In this document: one piece after another, positions 1-6,826 of the stretch | Layout of the letters: the number at the start of each line of letters is the position of its first letter | How positions within the stretch are numbered: the first letter of the stretch is position 1 | IMG/VR virus record: IMGVR_UViG_3300009174_000013 | Coordinates: 1-31,873 of that record | DNA: 31,873 nt | Reading direction: 5' to 3' (one strand) | DNA from: a virus | Position numbers and translations under genes: made by a program | Notes under the pieces: generated by a model | Databases searched by the model: none | What the model was told of the DNA's origin: nothing | Seen by the model: only the letters and a program-made list of their open reading frames with translations

Positions 1-186
1 GGGGGAACTCCCGTAGACCCGGCCAGCTTCTCCCAAGATATGGGAGTACAGCCAGAGCTGCCTCCGACGGGCAATATCCACAATAATCACCAGATGGTAC
101 CTCTCGTCGGGGACGATGGGAGCATCGTTTACGGGGTAGATCCCAAGACGTTTGCGAAGGGTGGAAACGTTCGGAGGTCCCTTTGA
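1..186 (+). CDS. C-terminal end of a virion-region protein (partial, 5' end outside window)
   Basis: Frame 1 is open from the first base to a TGA at 184-186, giving 61 residues that end in FAKGGNVRRSL. The upstream part lies outside the window. The short 'KGG' tail motif recurs in the next-but-one gene (YAKGG, DQGG), which fits a family of late-module phage proteins, but I do not recognise the protein. The next gene begins inside this one, in the +1 frame. That could be a simple overlap or a frameshift joining the two. Confidence 0.55.
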   Translation, partial: GGTPVDPASFSQDMGVQPELPPTGNIHNNHQMVPLVGDDGSIVYGVDPKTFAKGGNVRRSL

Positions 187-796
187 CGAGCTAGCTAAAT
201 CTCTCCAAGGGTTTAGAGAAGGTCATCTACCAATTACTTCGGCTGAGATCGATCCTAAAGACCAGACTCATATCGCTCGGTGGATGTATGGAGATGAATG
301 GCCTTATATCGAAGACTTCGGCTACTCGAAGAAACCGAGCGAGGCCGCCGATACCTTTGATCGATTAACCAACTCCTACGGGCTACAGACTCCGACGACT
401 CTTTTCAGGGGGATAGGGGAGAGCGAACCGGATCTTAATGGTCTACGTGATAGGTTAAGCTCCTTTACGGCTGATAAGAGCCTGGCTACGAAGTACTATG
501 CCAGTCCGTCGGGAGAATCTCGTCATGTATTGGTATATAAGGCTAAGCCGGGGACACCGGGGCTACCCCTTAGACTTCCAGAGCCGGGAGTCAGTGACTT
601 CGCTAACCAGGACGAGTTTCTGATGCCTAGAGGACTGAGTTGGGATTTATCTGGAGATCCAATTAAGCGAGGCTCCGTGCTATATCATCCAGTAGAACCA
701 AAGGATGCCCCCGTAATCCCACAGGCATTTAAGCCGGCCGACCAGCCTTGGGACCTAGAGCAAGCTTTAAAACGTTATTACGGTGAGGAAGAGTAA
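152..796 (+). CDS. Putative ADP-ribosyltransferase-fold protein of the late module
   Basis: About 214 residues. The order of motifs matches the R-S-E type ADP-ribosyltransferase fold: LFRG with Arg86, then SSFT at 103-106 followed by a helix (LATKYY), then QDE at 153-155, where the last Glu would be catalytic. Such domains transfer ADP-ribose from NAD to a protein or nucleotide and are known both as injected and as structural phage proteins. A Q-x-E rather than E-x-E motif is usual in members that do not modify arginine. The start is uncertain: TTG 152 or GTG 161, neither with a good Shine-Dalgarno site, and the gene overlaps the end of the previous frame. It may therefore be the frameshifted C-terminal domain of that protein. 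The fold call rests on short motifs only. Confidence 0.6.
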   Translation: MRRVETFGGPFDELAKSLQGFREGHLPITSAEIDPKDQTHIARWMYGDEWPYIEDFGYSKKPSEAADTFDRLTNSYGLQTPTTLFRGIGESEPDLNGLRDRLSSFTADKSLATKYYASPSGESRHVLVYKAKPGTPGLPLRLPEPGVSDFANQDEFLMPRGLSWDLSGDPIKRGSVLYHPVEPKDAPVIPQAFKPADQPWDLEQALKRYYGEEE

Positions 797-797
797 T

Positions 798-1631
798 ATG
801 CCTTGGACCCCGAAAGACGCTCAGCGTCATACGAAGAAAGCGAAGACACCGAAGAAGCAGCGGCAGTGGGCGCACGTCGCCGACAGCGTTCTGGAGCGCG
901 GAGGGTCGGAGGGCTCCGCGATCCGGCAGGCAAATGGTGTAATAGCCCGGTACGCTAAAGGAGGCTTGGCGGGGATGGTTAAGCCTCCGACTAGGATGAC
1001 ACAACCTCCCGTACTAGGCCACGTAAACTCACCTCTCGGGCAGGCTATCCAGAATAAGGGGAACGCCGGCCGGTATGCCGGCGGGATGGGTCTCGCACCG
1101 GCTCGTCCACCTCGGATTCCGATTCAGAGTATGATGCGGAACATCGACGCATCCCAGAAAAAATTCCAGTTAAAGGCACTGGGCGGACGCATTCATGGAT
1201 TCGATCAAGGGGGAGAAGTAACTCCACCGCCAGACGGGAACCAAGTGCATCAGGTAGTGCTGACGGCATTGAAGCATCTGCAGGGGATGGACGCTAGCAC
1301 CGCAGCGGCCGTTTTAAGATCGTCGCCGGAGGCGATGTCGCACCCCGAAATTGCAGCCGTGGCACGGGCATTAACCACTAGCTCGGGCATCACCCCGGCG
1401 ACGAAGACGTTAAATCAAATCAGCCAGGCCGGATCGGAGTCGCCCGTACAACAGACTCAGACTCTGCGACCCCCTGCTGGCGTCCCGCCTCAAATGCCTG
1501 GCGGTGTACCTCCTGGAGGACCCGCTCAACCTCAGCCTTCTGCACCCATGGGAGGCGGCCCGGCTCAGGGCACTCCCGGACCATCCCAATTTCCGTCCAC
1601 CAATAGAGGGCCATCGGGACCTGTAGGGTAA
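798..1631 (+). CDS. Gly/Pro-rich late-module protein
   Basis: 277 residues from ATG 798, preceded by GGAAGAG at a good distance. Residues 1-50 are basic (WTPKDAQRHTKKAKTPKKQ) and contain a W-AHVADSVLERG-EGSAIRQAN pattern. I have seen this in short phage and bacterial proteins that sit near virion genes, but I cannot assign a function. The middle has repeated glycine motifs (YAKGG, YAGGMG, GFDQGG). The last 70 residues are rich in Pro, Gly and Gln and probably disordered. It is the last gene of the plus-strand late module and meets the minus-strand cluster tail to tail with 3 bases between stop codons. Confidence 0.75.
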   Translation: MPWTPKDAQRHTKKAKTPKKQRQWAHVADSVLERGGSEGSAIRQANGVIARYAKGGLAGMVKPPTRMTQPPVLGHVNSPLGQAIQNKGNAGRYAGGMGLAPARPPRIPIQSMMRNIDASQKKFQLKALGGRIHGFDQGGEVTPPPDGNQVHQVVLTALKHLQGMDASTAAAVLRSSPEAMSHPEIAAVARALTTSSGITPATKTLNQISQAGSESPVQQTQTLRPPAGVPPQMPGGVPPGGPAQPQPSAPMGGGPAQGTPGPSQFPSTNRGPSGPVG

Positions 1632-1634
1632 TAT

Positions 1635-1886
1635 TCATAGCAATATCCTCAGAGTGCCTACGCCGGTCTCAAACTCGTCCTGCGCCCACTTCTCGAAGAT
1701 CTCATCCCAGGCGAGAAATCGGGTTTGCAGTTTGGTCCAGTTATCACGCATATAGGTATGCACGTCCTCGATTCGATCGAACCGGGGCAGGTCATCACAC
1801 TTTACTGAAATGGCCCGCCCCGGAAACGATTCGAACGGAACGAAGATACCCTTGCTAGTCGCTGGCGTCCCCGTCGTCCTCGTCAT
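1635..1886 (-). CDS. Hypothetical protein, 83 aa
   Basis: Start ATG 1886 was chosen because AAGGAA lies upstream; the frame stays open further upstream but overlaps the neighbour more. The product has an N-terminal Thr-rich stretch, then a compact section with aromatic and acidic residues (YMRDNWTKLQTRFLAWDEIFEKWAQDEFE) and no recognised domain. It overlaps the previous gene by 32 bases and is the last gene of the minus-strand cluster. Confidence 0.6.
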   Translation of the reverse strand: MTRTTGTPATSKGIFVPFESFPGRAISVKCDDLPRFDRIEDVHTYMRDNWTKLQTRFLAWDEIFEKWAQDEFETGVGTLRILL

Positions 1887-2088
1887 TTCGCTTCTTTCCT
1901 TTCGACTTCTCTTTAGCCCACGCTTCGAGGAAATCTTGCGCCTCTGCGACGTCTTTGGCAATAAGTGAGCTAGGGCCGTCGATGTCCCTCGTCTCGCCGA
2001 GGATGAAACCGTTGGACGTCGGGGAGATCGTGAACGTATCCCACTCCCGTATGACGCGGATCAATTTCTTGTTCGTGATTTCCGGCAT
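1855..2088 (-). CDS. Hypothetical small protein, 77 aa
   Basis: ATG 2088 follows GAGG with six intervening bases. The first 55 residues look like a small folded domain (ITNKKLIRVIREWDTFTI, then GFILGETRDID). The tail is Lys-rich and then strongly acidic (NDEDDGDASD). No family is recognised. It sits downstream of the SPFH lipoprotein gene in the same direction. Confidence 0.65.
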   Translation of the reverse strand: MPEITNKKLIRVIREWDTFTISPTSNGFILGETRDIDGPSSLIAKDVAEAQDFLEAWAKEKSKGKKRNDEDDGDASD

Positions 2089-2212
2089 GTTTTACCTCGA
2101 CTCGTTTACGCCTCAGGCTCGACTTGATTGCAACGACGATGAGTCCGAGCACTCCCCATCGCTTTACGGTAGCCGTCTCCTTCGGGCTCGGCTCGTCCCT
2201 CAGGGGATTCAT
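1970..2212 (-). CDS. Possible small protein coupled to the SPFH gene (uncertain)
   Basis: ATG 2212 overlaps the stop codon of the SPFH gene as ATGA, a translational-coupling pattern used repeatedly in this genome. The first 45 residues have a short hydrophobic stretch (WGVLGLIVVAI) followed by basic residues, as in a small membrane protein. The rest overlaps the next gene out of frame for 119 bases and looks non-native (His/Arg-rich). It is either a real short gene with an extended tail or a chance frame. Confidence 0.3.
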   Translation of the reverse strand: MNPLRDEPSPKETATVKRWGVLGLIVVAIKSSLRRKRVEVKHAGNHEQEIDPRHTGVGYVHDLPDVQRFHPRRDEGHRRP

Positions 2213-3042
2213 TTCTGGGCAACGTTGATAAACGGCAACGCTCCTCCGTTGACGTTCGGCAAGTGCCCGTCCCACTTCTCGATGGCATTGAGCTGAACGA
2301 GTCCGGGGTTATCCTTTAGCGCTTGACCCCGCAGAGCGAGTGCCTTTGCCTCGGCCTCGGCATTTACCAGCCGGGCCTTCGCATCGCCCTCCGCCTTGGC
2401 GACTTCCTTCTGAGCTTCCGCTTCGGTTTGGGCTACTTCGTTGTGTCGACGTTCGGCCATCTGCGTCGCAGCAATCTTGGCGTTAATCCCCTGTTCGACT
2501 TGCGGTGGCAAGCGCATAGCCCCGATCAGGTAGACCTTTTCGACTACGAGACCGATGGGAGCAACCGCAGCCTTGACCCTATTCTGAACCGCCGTAACCA
2601 GATCGGCCTTCTTCGTGCCGTAGATATCTTCGATTGCCATCGTAGAGCCGATCTCGACGAAGCCGTCACGGACCATATTATGGATATACAGGTCGGTGAT
2701 CTCGTCGATGCCCTTGCGGTACTTCTGGAAGAGCACGGAAACCATATTAGGGTCTACGTGGTAAGTAATTCCCAGGGAGGTAGAGACCGCCATGCCTTCT
2801 TTCGACTGGAAGCTGATGTACTCGTTGTTCGTAGCGTCCCAAGTACGGGTCTGCGTAAACGTCGGGAAGAGGTAGATATCCTGGTTGATTGATAACCAGT
2901 ACCGACCGGGCCCAACCTGTTGAGCTTGAACTCCCTTGTCGGAGCCGTAAAGATCGACCTTGATCCCTACGTTCCCCACCGGCACCTTCTCGACGCTGCA
3001 ACCGGCCAGCAGCAGTACGAACAGCAATGCGAACTTTCTCAT
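2209..3042 (-). CDS. SPFH/band-7 (prohibitin-like) lipoprotein
   Basis: 277 residues from ATG 3042, with AGGTGG just upstream. A short hydrophobic signal ends in the lipobox LLAGC, so Cys15 would be lipidated and the protein anchored in a membrane. The SPFH domain follows (roughly 20-200), with the typical TRTWDATNNEYISFQSKEG, VSTSLGITYHVD and VYLIGAMRLPPQVEQGI segments. Next comes the usual long Ala/Glu/Lys coiled coil (AAKIAATQMAERR to EAEAKALALRGQ). SPFH proteins form large rings on membranes and control proteases or membrane order. The gene is coupled by ATGA to a two-helix membrane protein upstream. A role in altering the host envelope during infection is inference. Confidence 0.9.
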   Translation of the reverse strand: MRKFALLFVLLLAGCSVEKVPVGNVGIKVDLYGSDKGVQAQQVGPGRYWLSINQDIYLFPTFTQTRTWDATNNEYISFQSKEGMAVSTSLGITYHVDPNMVSVLFQKYRKGIDEITDLYIHNMVRDGFVEIGSTMAIEDIYGTKKADLVTAVQNRVKAAVAPIGLVVEKVYLIGAMRLPPQVEQGINAKIAATQMAERRHNEVAQTEAEAQKEVAKAEGDAKARLVNAEAEAKALALRGQALKDNPGLVQLNAIEKWDGHLPNVNGGALPFINVAQK

Positions 3043-3242
3043 TTTGCCACCTTTTTGATTAGATCCCGTACCCAAAACTTCCACGTAATGACTCCGTAGA
3101 TAGTCATTAAGGCTACCCCTGTCACTACCGAGAGATCGTCCCGAGCCGACATCAGGAACGGCACCAGGAATATCAGTACTATCAGGGTGAGGATATACGC
3201 CCACCACTTTAGCTCCCGTCGCTTCTGCGGTCTAATTAACAT
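3039..3242 (-). CDS. Small membrane protein with two transmembrane helices
   Basis: 67 residues from ATG 3242, which has a near-perfect AGGAGG site. After a basic start (MLIRPQKRRELKWW) come two hydrophobic segments, about residues 14-31 and 38-55, and a basic tail (RDLIKKVAK). Its stop overlaps the SPFH start as ATGA. The pairing suggests a membrane partner of the SPFH protein. Holin-like function is another possibility, but no endolysin is seen nearby. Confidence 0.75.
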   Translation of the reverse strand: MLIRPQKRRELKWWAYILTLIVLIFLVPFLMSARDDLSVVTGVALMTIYGVITWKFWVRDLIKKVAK

Positions 3243-3250
3243 TCTCCCTC

Positions 3251-3430
3251 CTATTGGACCAACGCCATTAAAAAAACGATACAGCCGAGGATTATCACAA
3301 AGAGCCAGATAGGCCCGATGAAGTGAATAATTACTGCTGCGATATATAGTACGAGGCAGGCAACTCCTATCAGCAGCAGACAGCCGAATAGGGGTGCGCC
3401 TTGCTCGTTAGGGTCCCGGTTATGCCTCAT
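3251..3430 (-). CDS. Small membrane protein, 59 aa
   Basis: A short gene of 59 residues starting at ATG 3430, which overlaps the stop of the upstream gene as ATGA. A polar N-terminus (MRHNRDPNEQGAP) is followed by two hydrophobic stretches, LFGCLLLIGVACLVLYIAAV and IWLFVIILGCIVFLMALV. The product is almost entirely membrane-embedded. With the next gene and the SPFH lipoprotein it forms a three-gene membrane cluster. Confidence 0.7.
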   Translation of the reverse strand: MRHNRDPNEQGAPLFGCLLLIGVACLVLYIAAVIIHFIGPIWLFVIILGCIVFLMALVQ

Positions 3431-4227
3431 TTCTTCTTCGCCTTTGCCTTCGCCACGACCTTGATTCCCTGCTGGTATGCGGCTCTGACCTTCTTCTCGT
3501 CCTCGTACGGGGCTCGCATACCCGTTGCCCGTACGGCTACCCGAAACTCTTGGGTAGTGACCTTGAACTCGCTTGCGAGCTTCTTAATCAGATTGCCGCG
3601 ATCCGCCGCAGGCTTCGCAGGAGTCGATTTGGCAGCCTTTGCGGGTTTACCCTTTGCCGGGACCTTCGCGACCTTCTTTGGGGCCTTCTTGGCGCCCGTG
3701 GCGACGCTCTCGATAACCTGCGAGCGCGGCTCCTCGGTTCGTATCGGCAACTCGGGCTCAACCGCATAGAGCTTTCCCTGATACTCCTTAGTGACGTCTC
3801 GGACGGGCGACGGTCGCTGGGCTGCTTTCTGCCGCTCCTTCGGCGTATTATCAGCCATAATGCGTTCCTGCTCGATATCGACCGGTTCCAGTATTTCCTC
3901 GGGTAGCTTCTCTTCGTTGGTTTTATCCAGCAGCTCGAGGATATGCTTGGCCCGGCGAGTCATCGGCTTGCGGGCAAGCTTGGCTGACATTAGAAGCCGG
4001 TCAGCAAACGGCTTCGGCTCGTACGGTTCCCCGTGGTAGTGGACGAACCCGGCCTTATCGTGATCTGGCAGAGGTAGCTCTATCGTGCGTACCCAGGTAT
4101 CATCGTTTATAACTGCCAGTGCAATCTTTTTCCCCCGGACACAAAGAGCAGGCTTGACGCCTGCTACTTGCTCATACCCCTTAGATGTCTCCCGTACCTC
4201 AGCCACAAATCGGACGCTGCAATCCAT
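3427..4227 (-). CDS. Lys/Ala-rich protein with C-terminal HTH-like segment
   Basis: 266 residues from ATG 4227, preceded by GGGGAG. Residues 1-120 form an unrecognised globular part, followed by a charged linker and a Lys/Ala/Pro-rich, histone-H1-like stretch (about 175-215). The C-terminal 50 residues (NLIKKLASEFKVTTQEFRVAVR) resemble the helix-turn-helix ends of the proteins at 4974-5399 and 30394-30810. It is probably a DNA-binding protein. It is the first gene after the possible promoter at 4264-4312. Confidence 0.75.
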   Translation of the reverse strand: MDCSVRFVAEVRETSKGYEQVAGVKPALCVRGKKIALAVINDDTWVRTIELPLPDHDKAGFVHYHGEPYEPKPFADRLLMSAKLARKPMTRRAKHILELLDKTNEEKLPEEILEPVDIEQERIMADNTPKERQKAAQRPSPVRDVTKEYQGKLYAVEPELPIRTEEPRSQVIESVATGAKKAPKKVAKVPAKGKPAKAAKSTPAKPAADRGNLIKKLASEFKVTTQEFRVAVRATGMRAPYEDEKKVRAAYQQGIKVVAKAKAKKK

Positions 4228-4263
4228 AGATGCTCTCCCCTTAAGCGAACGTGCGTTATTCGC

Positions 4264-4312
4264 GAAAACGGCTAGTATAATGCCAAACAGTCAAATTTAA
4301 CTTAAATTAATT
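4264..4312 (-). promoter_or_regulatory. Candidate promoter and operator upstream of the 4227 gene
   Basis: Read on the minus strand, a TATACT box (plus-strand 4274-4279) lies downstream of TTTAAGTTAAATTTGACT. The TAAGTTAA core (4297-4304) falls where a -35 element would be, so a protein bound there would overlap the promoter. The intergenic gap is 84 bases and holds no open frame of interest. The assignment is by inspection only. Confidence 0.4.
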
Positions 4313-4716
4313 CACCTGCGCAGAATCGTCCGCAGAGCGGACGTAGGCGACTCTATCGGGCGGGTCCAAATATAGGCCGCTATCTTCTCCAACTGCTTTA
4401 AAGTCGCTTGGTTAAAGTCTTCCCAGTACTTACCGGGTATGAGAAAGCAGAGAGCCCCTACTTGCGCGAGTATCCAAACGCGACCCCCTTGGGCTACCTG
4501 CATTTCGAACCAGTCCCGTTGGGACTTGCGTAAACCCCTGTCACCGAATGGAGCATCGCCTATTTTCAGCTCGATGAATCCGGCGATACCGTTGATGCAG
4601 TAATGAACGTCCGGGATACCAGGGGAGGTATCGTTGGACTCGATTCTCGAATAATGACCCCCGAGAGGCAGAACGCCTTGGAGGTAGTCCCAGAGTGCGC
4701 TTTCTGGTTTTGACAT
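4312..4716 (-). CDS. VRR-NUC domain nuclease
   Basis: 134 residues from ATG 4716, with GGGGGATCT upstream. The layout fits the VRR-NUC branch of PD-(D/E)XK nucleases: an N-terminal helix with an acidic residue (PESALWDYL), G-IPD with Asp36, F-I-ELK with Glu49 and Lys51, and a later Gln66 in SQRDW. Phage members of this family act as structure-specific or junction-resolving nucleases. It lies just downstream of tRNA-Trp and ends the replication and recombination module. Confidence 0.85.
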   Translation of the reverse strand: MSKPESALWDYLQGVLPLGGHYSRIESNDTSPGIPDVHYCINGIAGFIELKIGDAPFGDRGLRKSQRDWFEMQVAQGGRVWILAQVGALCFLIPGKYWEDFNQATLKQLEKIAAYIWTRPIESPTSALRTILRR

Positions 4717-4729
4717 AGATCCCCCGATC

Positions 4730-4805
4730 TGGCATACCCGGAGGGAGTCGAACCCCCAACCTTCGGTTTTGGAGACCGATGCTCTACCAGTTGAGCTACG
4801 GGTAC
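4730..4805 (-). tRNA. tRNA-Trp (anticodon CCA), with encoded CCA end
   Basis: A full cloverleaf can be drawn. The acceptor stem GTACCCG pairs with CGGGTAT (one G-U). The D arm contains GCTC..GAGC, the anticodon stem TCGGT/ACCGA encloses the loop CTCCAAA with anticodon CCA, and the T arm GGGGG-TTCGACT-CCCTC follows. The discriminator is G and is followed by a genomic CCA. G73 and the CCA anticodon are the usual bacterial tRNA-Trp identity elements. It reads UGG only, so it gives no sign of stop-codon recoding. It lies between two minus-strand genes and is probably cut out of the operon transcript. Confidence 0.95.
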
Positions 4806-4973
4806 GAATATCCGTGACCCGCGTGAGCGACTGCTAGCATTTAAGCCTTGGCTATAGCTAGCGTCTTCTCTCACGCGGGCCGGAGCTTGAGCAGCCCCCG
4901 AGACCGTAAAGGTTCAGACATCTTCCCAGACCGAACCCTCACTCCTAACCGTGGTCTCGGGGGTTGCAACTGG
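4806..4973 (-). other. Intergenic segment with two large inverted repeats beside the tRNA
   Basis: This 168-base gap has no convincing gene. It contains two strong stems: CCCGCGTGAG (4818-4827) with CTCACGCGGG (4870-4879), and CCCCCGAGACC (4895-4905) with GGTCTCGGGGG (4953-4963). The second encloses a smaller hairpin, GGTTC (4911-4915) with GAACC (4933-4937). The first encloses two copies of the palindrome GCTAGC. Neither stem is followed by a T-run on either strand, so ordinary terminators are unlikely. A structured RNA, a tRNA-processing signal or a decayed tRNA are possible readings. Confidence 0.5.
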
Positions 4974-5399
4974 TTAAAGGCCCAGGATCTCCCGAGCCTT
5001 CTTCAGAGCCTTGCTGCCTTCGGGCCAGACCCAGCGACCCTCGGGCCGTTCGATGTCGGATGCACGGAGCTTGACGCGCGCAGACTGCGCGGTGATCTCG
5101 GCCTCATCAGCGAGCTGGGCAACTGAGACGTGCCCCTCGGGGACTTCCTGTGGACCACGGCTCTCACCGTTGCCGTTCTTCTTGGCCTTGGCCTTCTCCT
5201 TCCCCTTGGCTTCGACCTTGTCGACCTTCTTGGCGGACTTCTTGCCTTTCTTGGAGGAAGTCTCCTCGGCCGCAACGTCCTCGGAATCCTCAACCGCCTT
5301 CACTTTCTTCAACTTCGCCACTTTTCGTACCTCTTTTGCTTCCTGCCGCGCCTCTCCGTCTTGGAGCATGCGGGCAATACCGTTTGCTACTTTACCCAT
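4974..5399 (-). CDS. Lys/Ala-rich DNA-binding protein with C-terminal HTH-like domain
   Basis: 141 residues from ATG 5399, preceded by AAAGGGGA. The middle (about 25-80) is a highly charged Lys/Ala/Glu/Ser linker (SSKKGKKSAKKVDKVEAKGK). The C-terminal 60 residues (VSVAQLADEAEITAQSARVKLR, then GRWVWPEGSKALKKAREIL) look like a small winged-helix or HTH unit. The protein at 30394-30810 shares this layout. It follows the helicase gene with a stop immediately before the ATG. A nucleoid-like or replication accessory role is inferred. Confidence 0.75.
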   Translation of the reverse strand: MGKVANGIARMLQDGEARQEAKEVRKVAKLKKVKAVEDSEDVAAEETSSKKGKKSAKKVDKVEAKGKEKAKAKKNGNGESRGPQEVPEGHVSVAQLADEAEITAQSARVKLRASDIERPEGRWVWPEGSKALKKAREILGL

Positions 5400-6824
5400 T
5401 TAGCTTCCCCTTTTCCTACGATACTTGGTCCGACGATACCTATCGATGATTAGCTCTACGAGCCGCTTCTTGTTTGAAATCGCATCGTAGATTACCTCAT
5501 CAATCGTTCCCTTTGCAAGTAAAAAAACATATCTTGACGGGGAATCTTTTGCGTACGCCAAAATTCGGAACCTCGCTTGCTCGAATTGAATGCTGCTGTA
5601 GCTGCTAGAGTAGAAGAAAATGGTATCGGCCGCCGACATATCAACGGCGCAGGCCGAAGCGATCTGCATTATCACCCCGTCCCCGTCTATCTTCCCGGAG
5701 TAGGGGAGCCCACCCCGTACGATCTGCATACGGTAGCCGAGCCTAAACAGGAAAGAGTGAATCGTCTCGATTTCCCAGACGTGACGGCAGATGATGAGGA
5801 ACTTCGTCCGTGATTGCAGGGAGCGCAGCTTCTCGTGAAGTAACTGAATCTTCTCGGTTCCAATCGCGTGATCGGTATGGACTGGAAAGTTTCGGACTTC
5901 GAGTTTCTTGGTCTTTCGGTTTTTGACCTTGCGCTCCTCGTAGACGGTCTCCCGAAAGAATCCCCCTGTTATCTGTTGCAGCTTCGCGCAGGCTGCGAGG
6001 ATATTCTTGAATTTGACCCTCCGCTCGTTGACAGTAACGAGCATTTCTTCGTGGGCTTCCTTATACATGCGGGCGGCTTGCCCGGTAAGCTCGCAGTACG
6101 CTTTAGTATACTGCGTGATCGGAGGAAGCTTGCCGTCGGTGCGTTTCGCTTCGTCCAACGTAATACGATAGGAGTACTGATCGAGGATCTTCTGGAATTT
6201 CTTGCGATTGCGGTAGCCGACTACCTGCTTATTCTGGTACCCCCCTTTGACTAGGTATCTGCCTTCGAACCCGAGCCTGACGACCGTCTTCTTGTCAGGT
6301 CCCAGCTCGTTATCGTACGGCCCGAAAATCTCCGGATTAATGAAGTTAAATAGCGGCCAGGCGTCGTGTAGATTCTGCTCGATAGGCGTCCCGGTCAGTC
6401 CGACCTTATACATAGCCCTTCGAGCGAGCGTCCGCAGACGCATAGACGTGGAGGAACCCCGATCCTTTATCCGGTGAATCTCATCGGCAATAATACATAG
6501 GCCCAGCTCTTTACGCTTATCGGCCCACTTATACCACGAAAGATGATTGCACCGGATCTGCTCGTAGTTGGTAATTATGATCTCGTCCGGCCAGCCTACG
6601 TCGGTCTCTCTCTGGATAGCTTCCTCCCAGACCTTGCGCGCTCCTTTCGGGCAGACTACCAGGAGGGTCGTTATCTCCTTCTTAAAGTGGTCTACGATGC
6701 CGAGAGAGATGTCAGTTTTGCCCGTCCGTTGCTCGTTAAACAGAAGAAAGCCACCGCTATCTTCCATGATAGCGATGGCCTTATCCCGAGCTTCGGCCCT
6801 ATAGGACTTTAGCTCTGTCTGCAT
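5400..6824 (-). CDS. SNF2-type superfamily 2 DNA helicase/translocase
   Basis: 474 residues. Motif I is NEQRTGKT (30-37), Ia is TLLVVCPKGARKVWEEA, motif II is DEIH (114-117) and motif III is LTGTP (143-147). The second RecA lobe contains the SSSYSSIQFEQARFRI segment, which holds a QxxxR motif VI lacking the usual glycine. Length and motif order fit the short SNF2-like helicases found in many phage replication modules, where they remodel forks or drive branch migration. It starts 2 bases after the DUF669 gene, with a weak ribosome site, so translation is probably coupled. Confidence 0.9.
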   Translation of the reverse strand: MQTELKSYRAEARDKAIAIMEDSGGFLLFNEQRTGKTDISLGIVDHFKKEITTLLVVCPKGARKVWEEAIQRETDVGWPDEIIITNYEQIRCNHLSWYKWADKRKELGLCIIADEIHRIKDRGSSTSMRLRTLARRAMYKVGLTGTPIEQNLHDAWPLFNFINPEIFGPYDNELGPDKKTVVRLGFEGRYLVKGGYQNKQVVGYRNRKKFQKILDQYSYRITLDEAKRTDGKLPPITQYTKAYCELTGQAARMYKEAHEEMLVTVNERRVKFKNILAACAKLQQITGGFFRETVYEERKVKNRKTKKLEVRNFPVHTDHAIGTEKIQLLHEKLRSLQSRTKFLIICRHVWEIETIHSFLFRLGYRMQIVRGGLPYSGKIDGDGVIMQIASACAVDMSAADTIFFYSSSYSSIQFEQARFRILAYAKDSPSRYVFLLAKGTIDEVIYDAISNKKRLVELIIDRYRRTKYRRKRGS

Positions 6825-6826
6825 GA

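Noticed and set aside
1420-1638. Minus-strand 72-codon frame
   Set aside because: It lies wholly inside the plus-strand late gene except its start, and its sequence follows that gene's codon pattern.
4730-4805. tRNA-Trp as a sign of UGA recoding
   Set aside because: The anticodon is CCA, which reads UGG only, and the genes read through normally without in-frame TGA.
4895-4963. GC-rich hairpin as rho-independent terminator
   Set aside because: No T-run follows the stem on either strand and the loop is 47 bases long.
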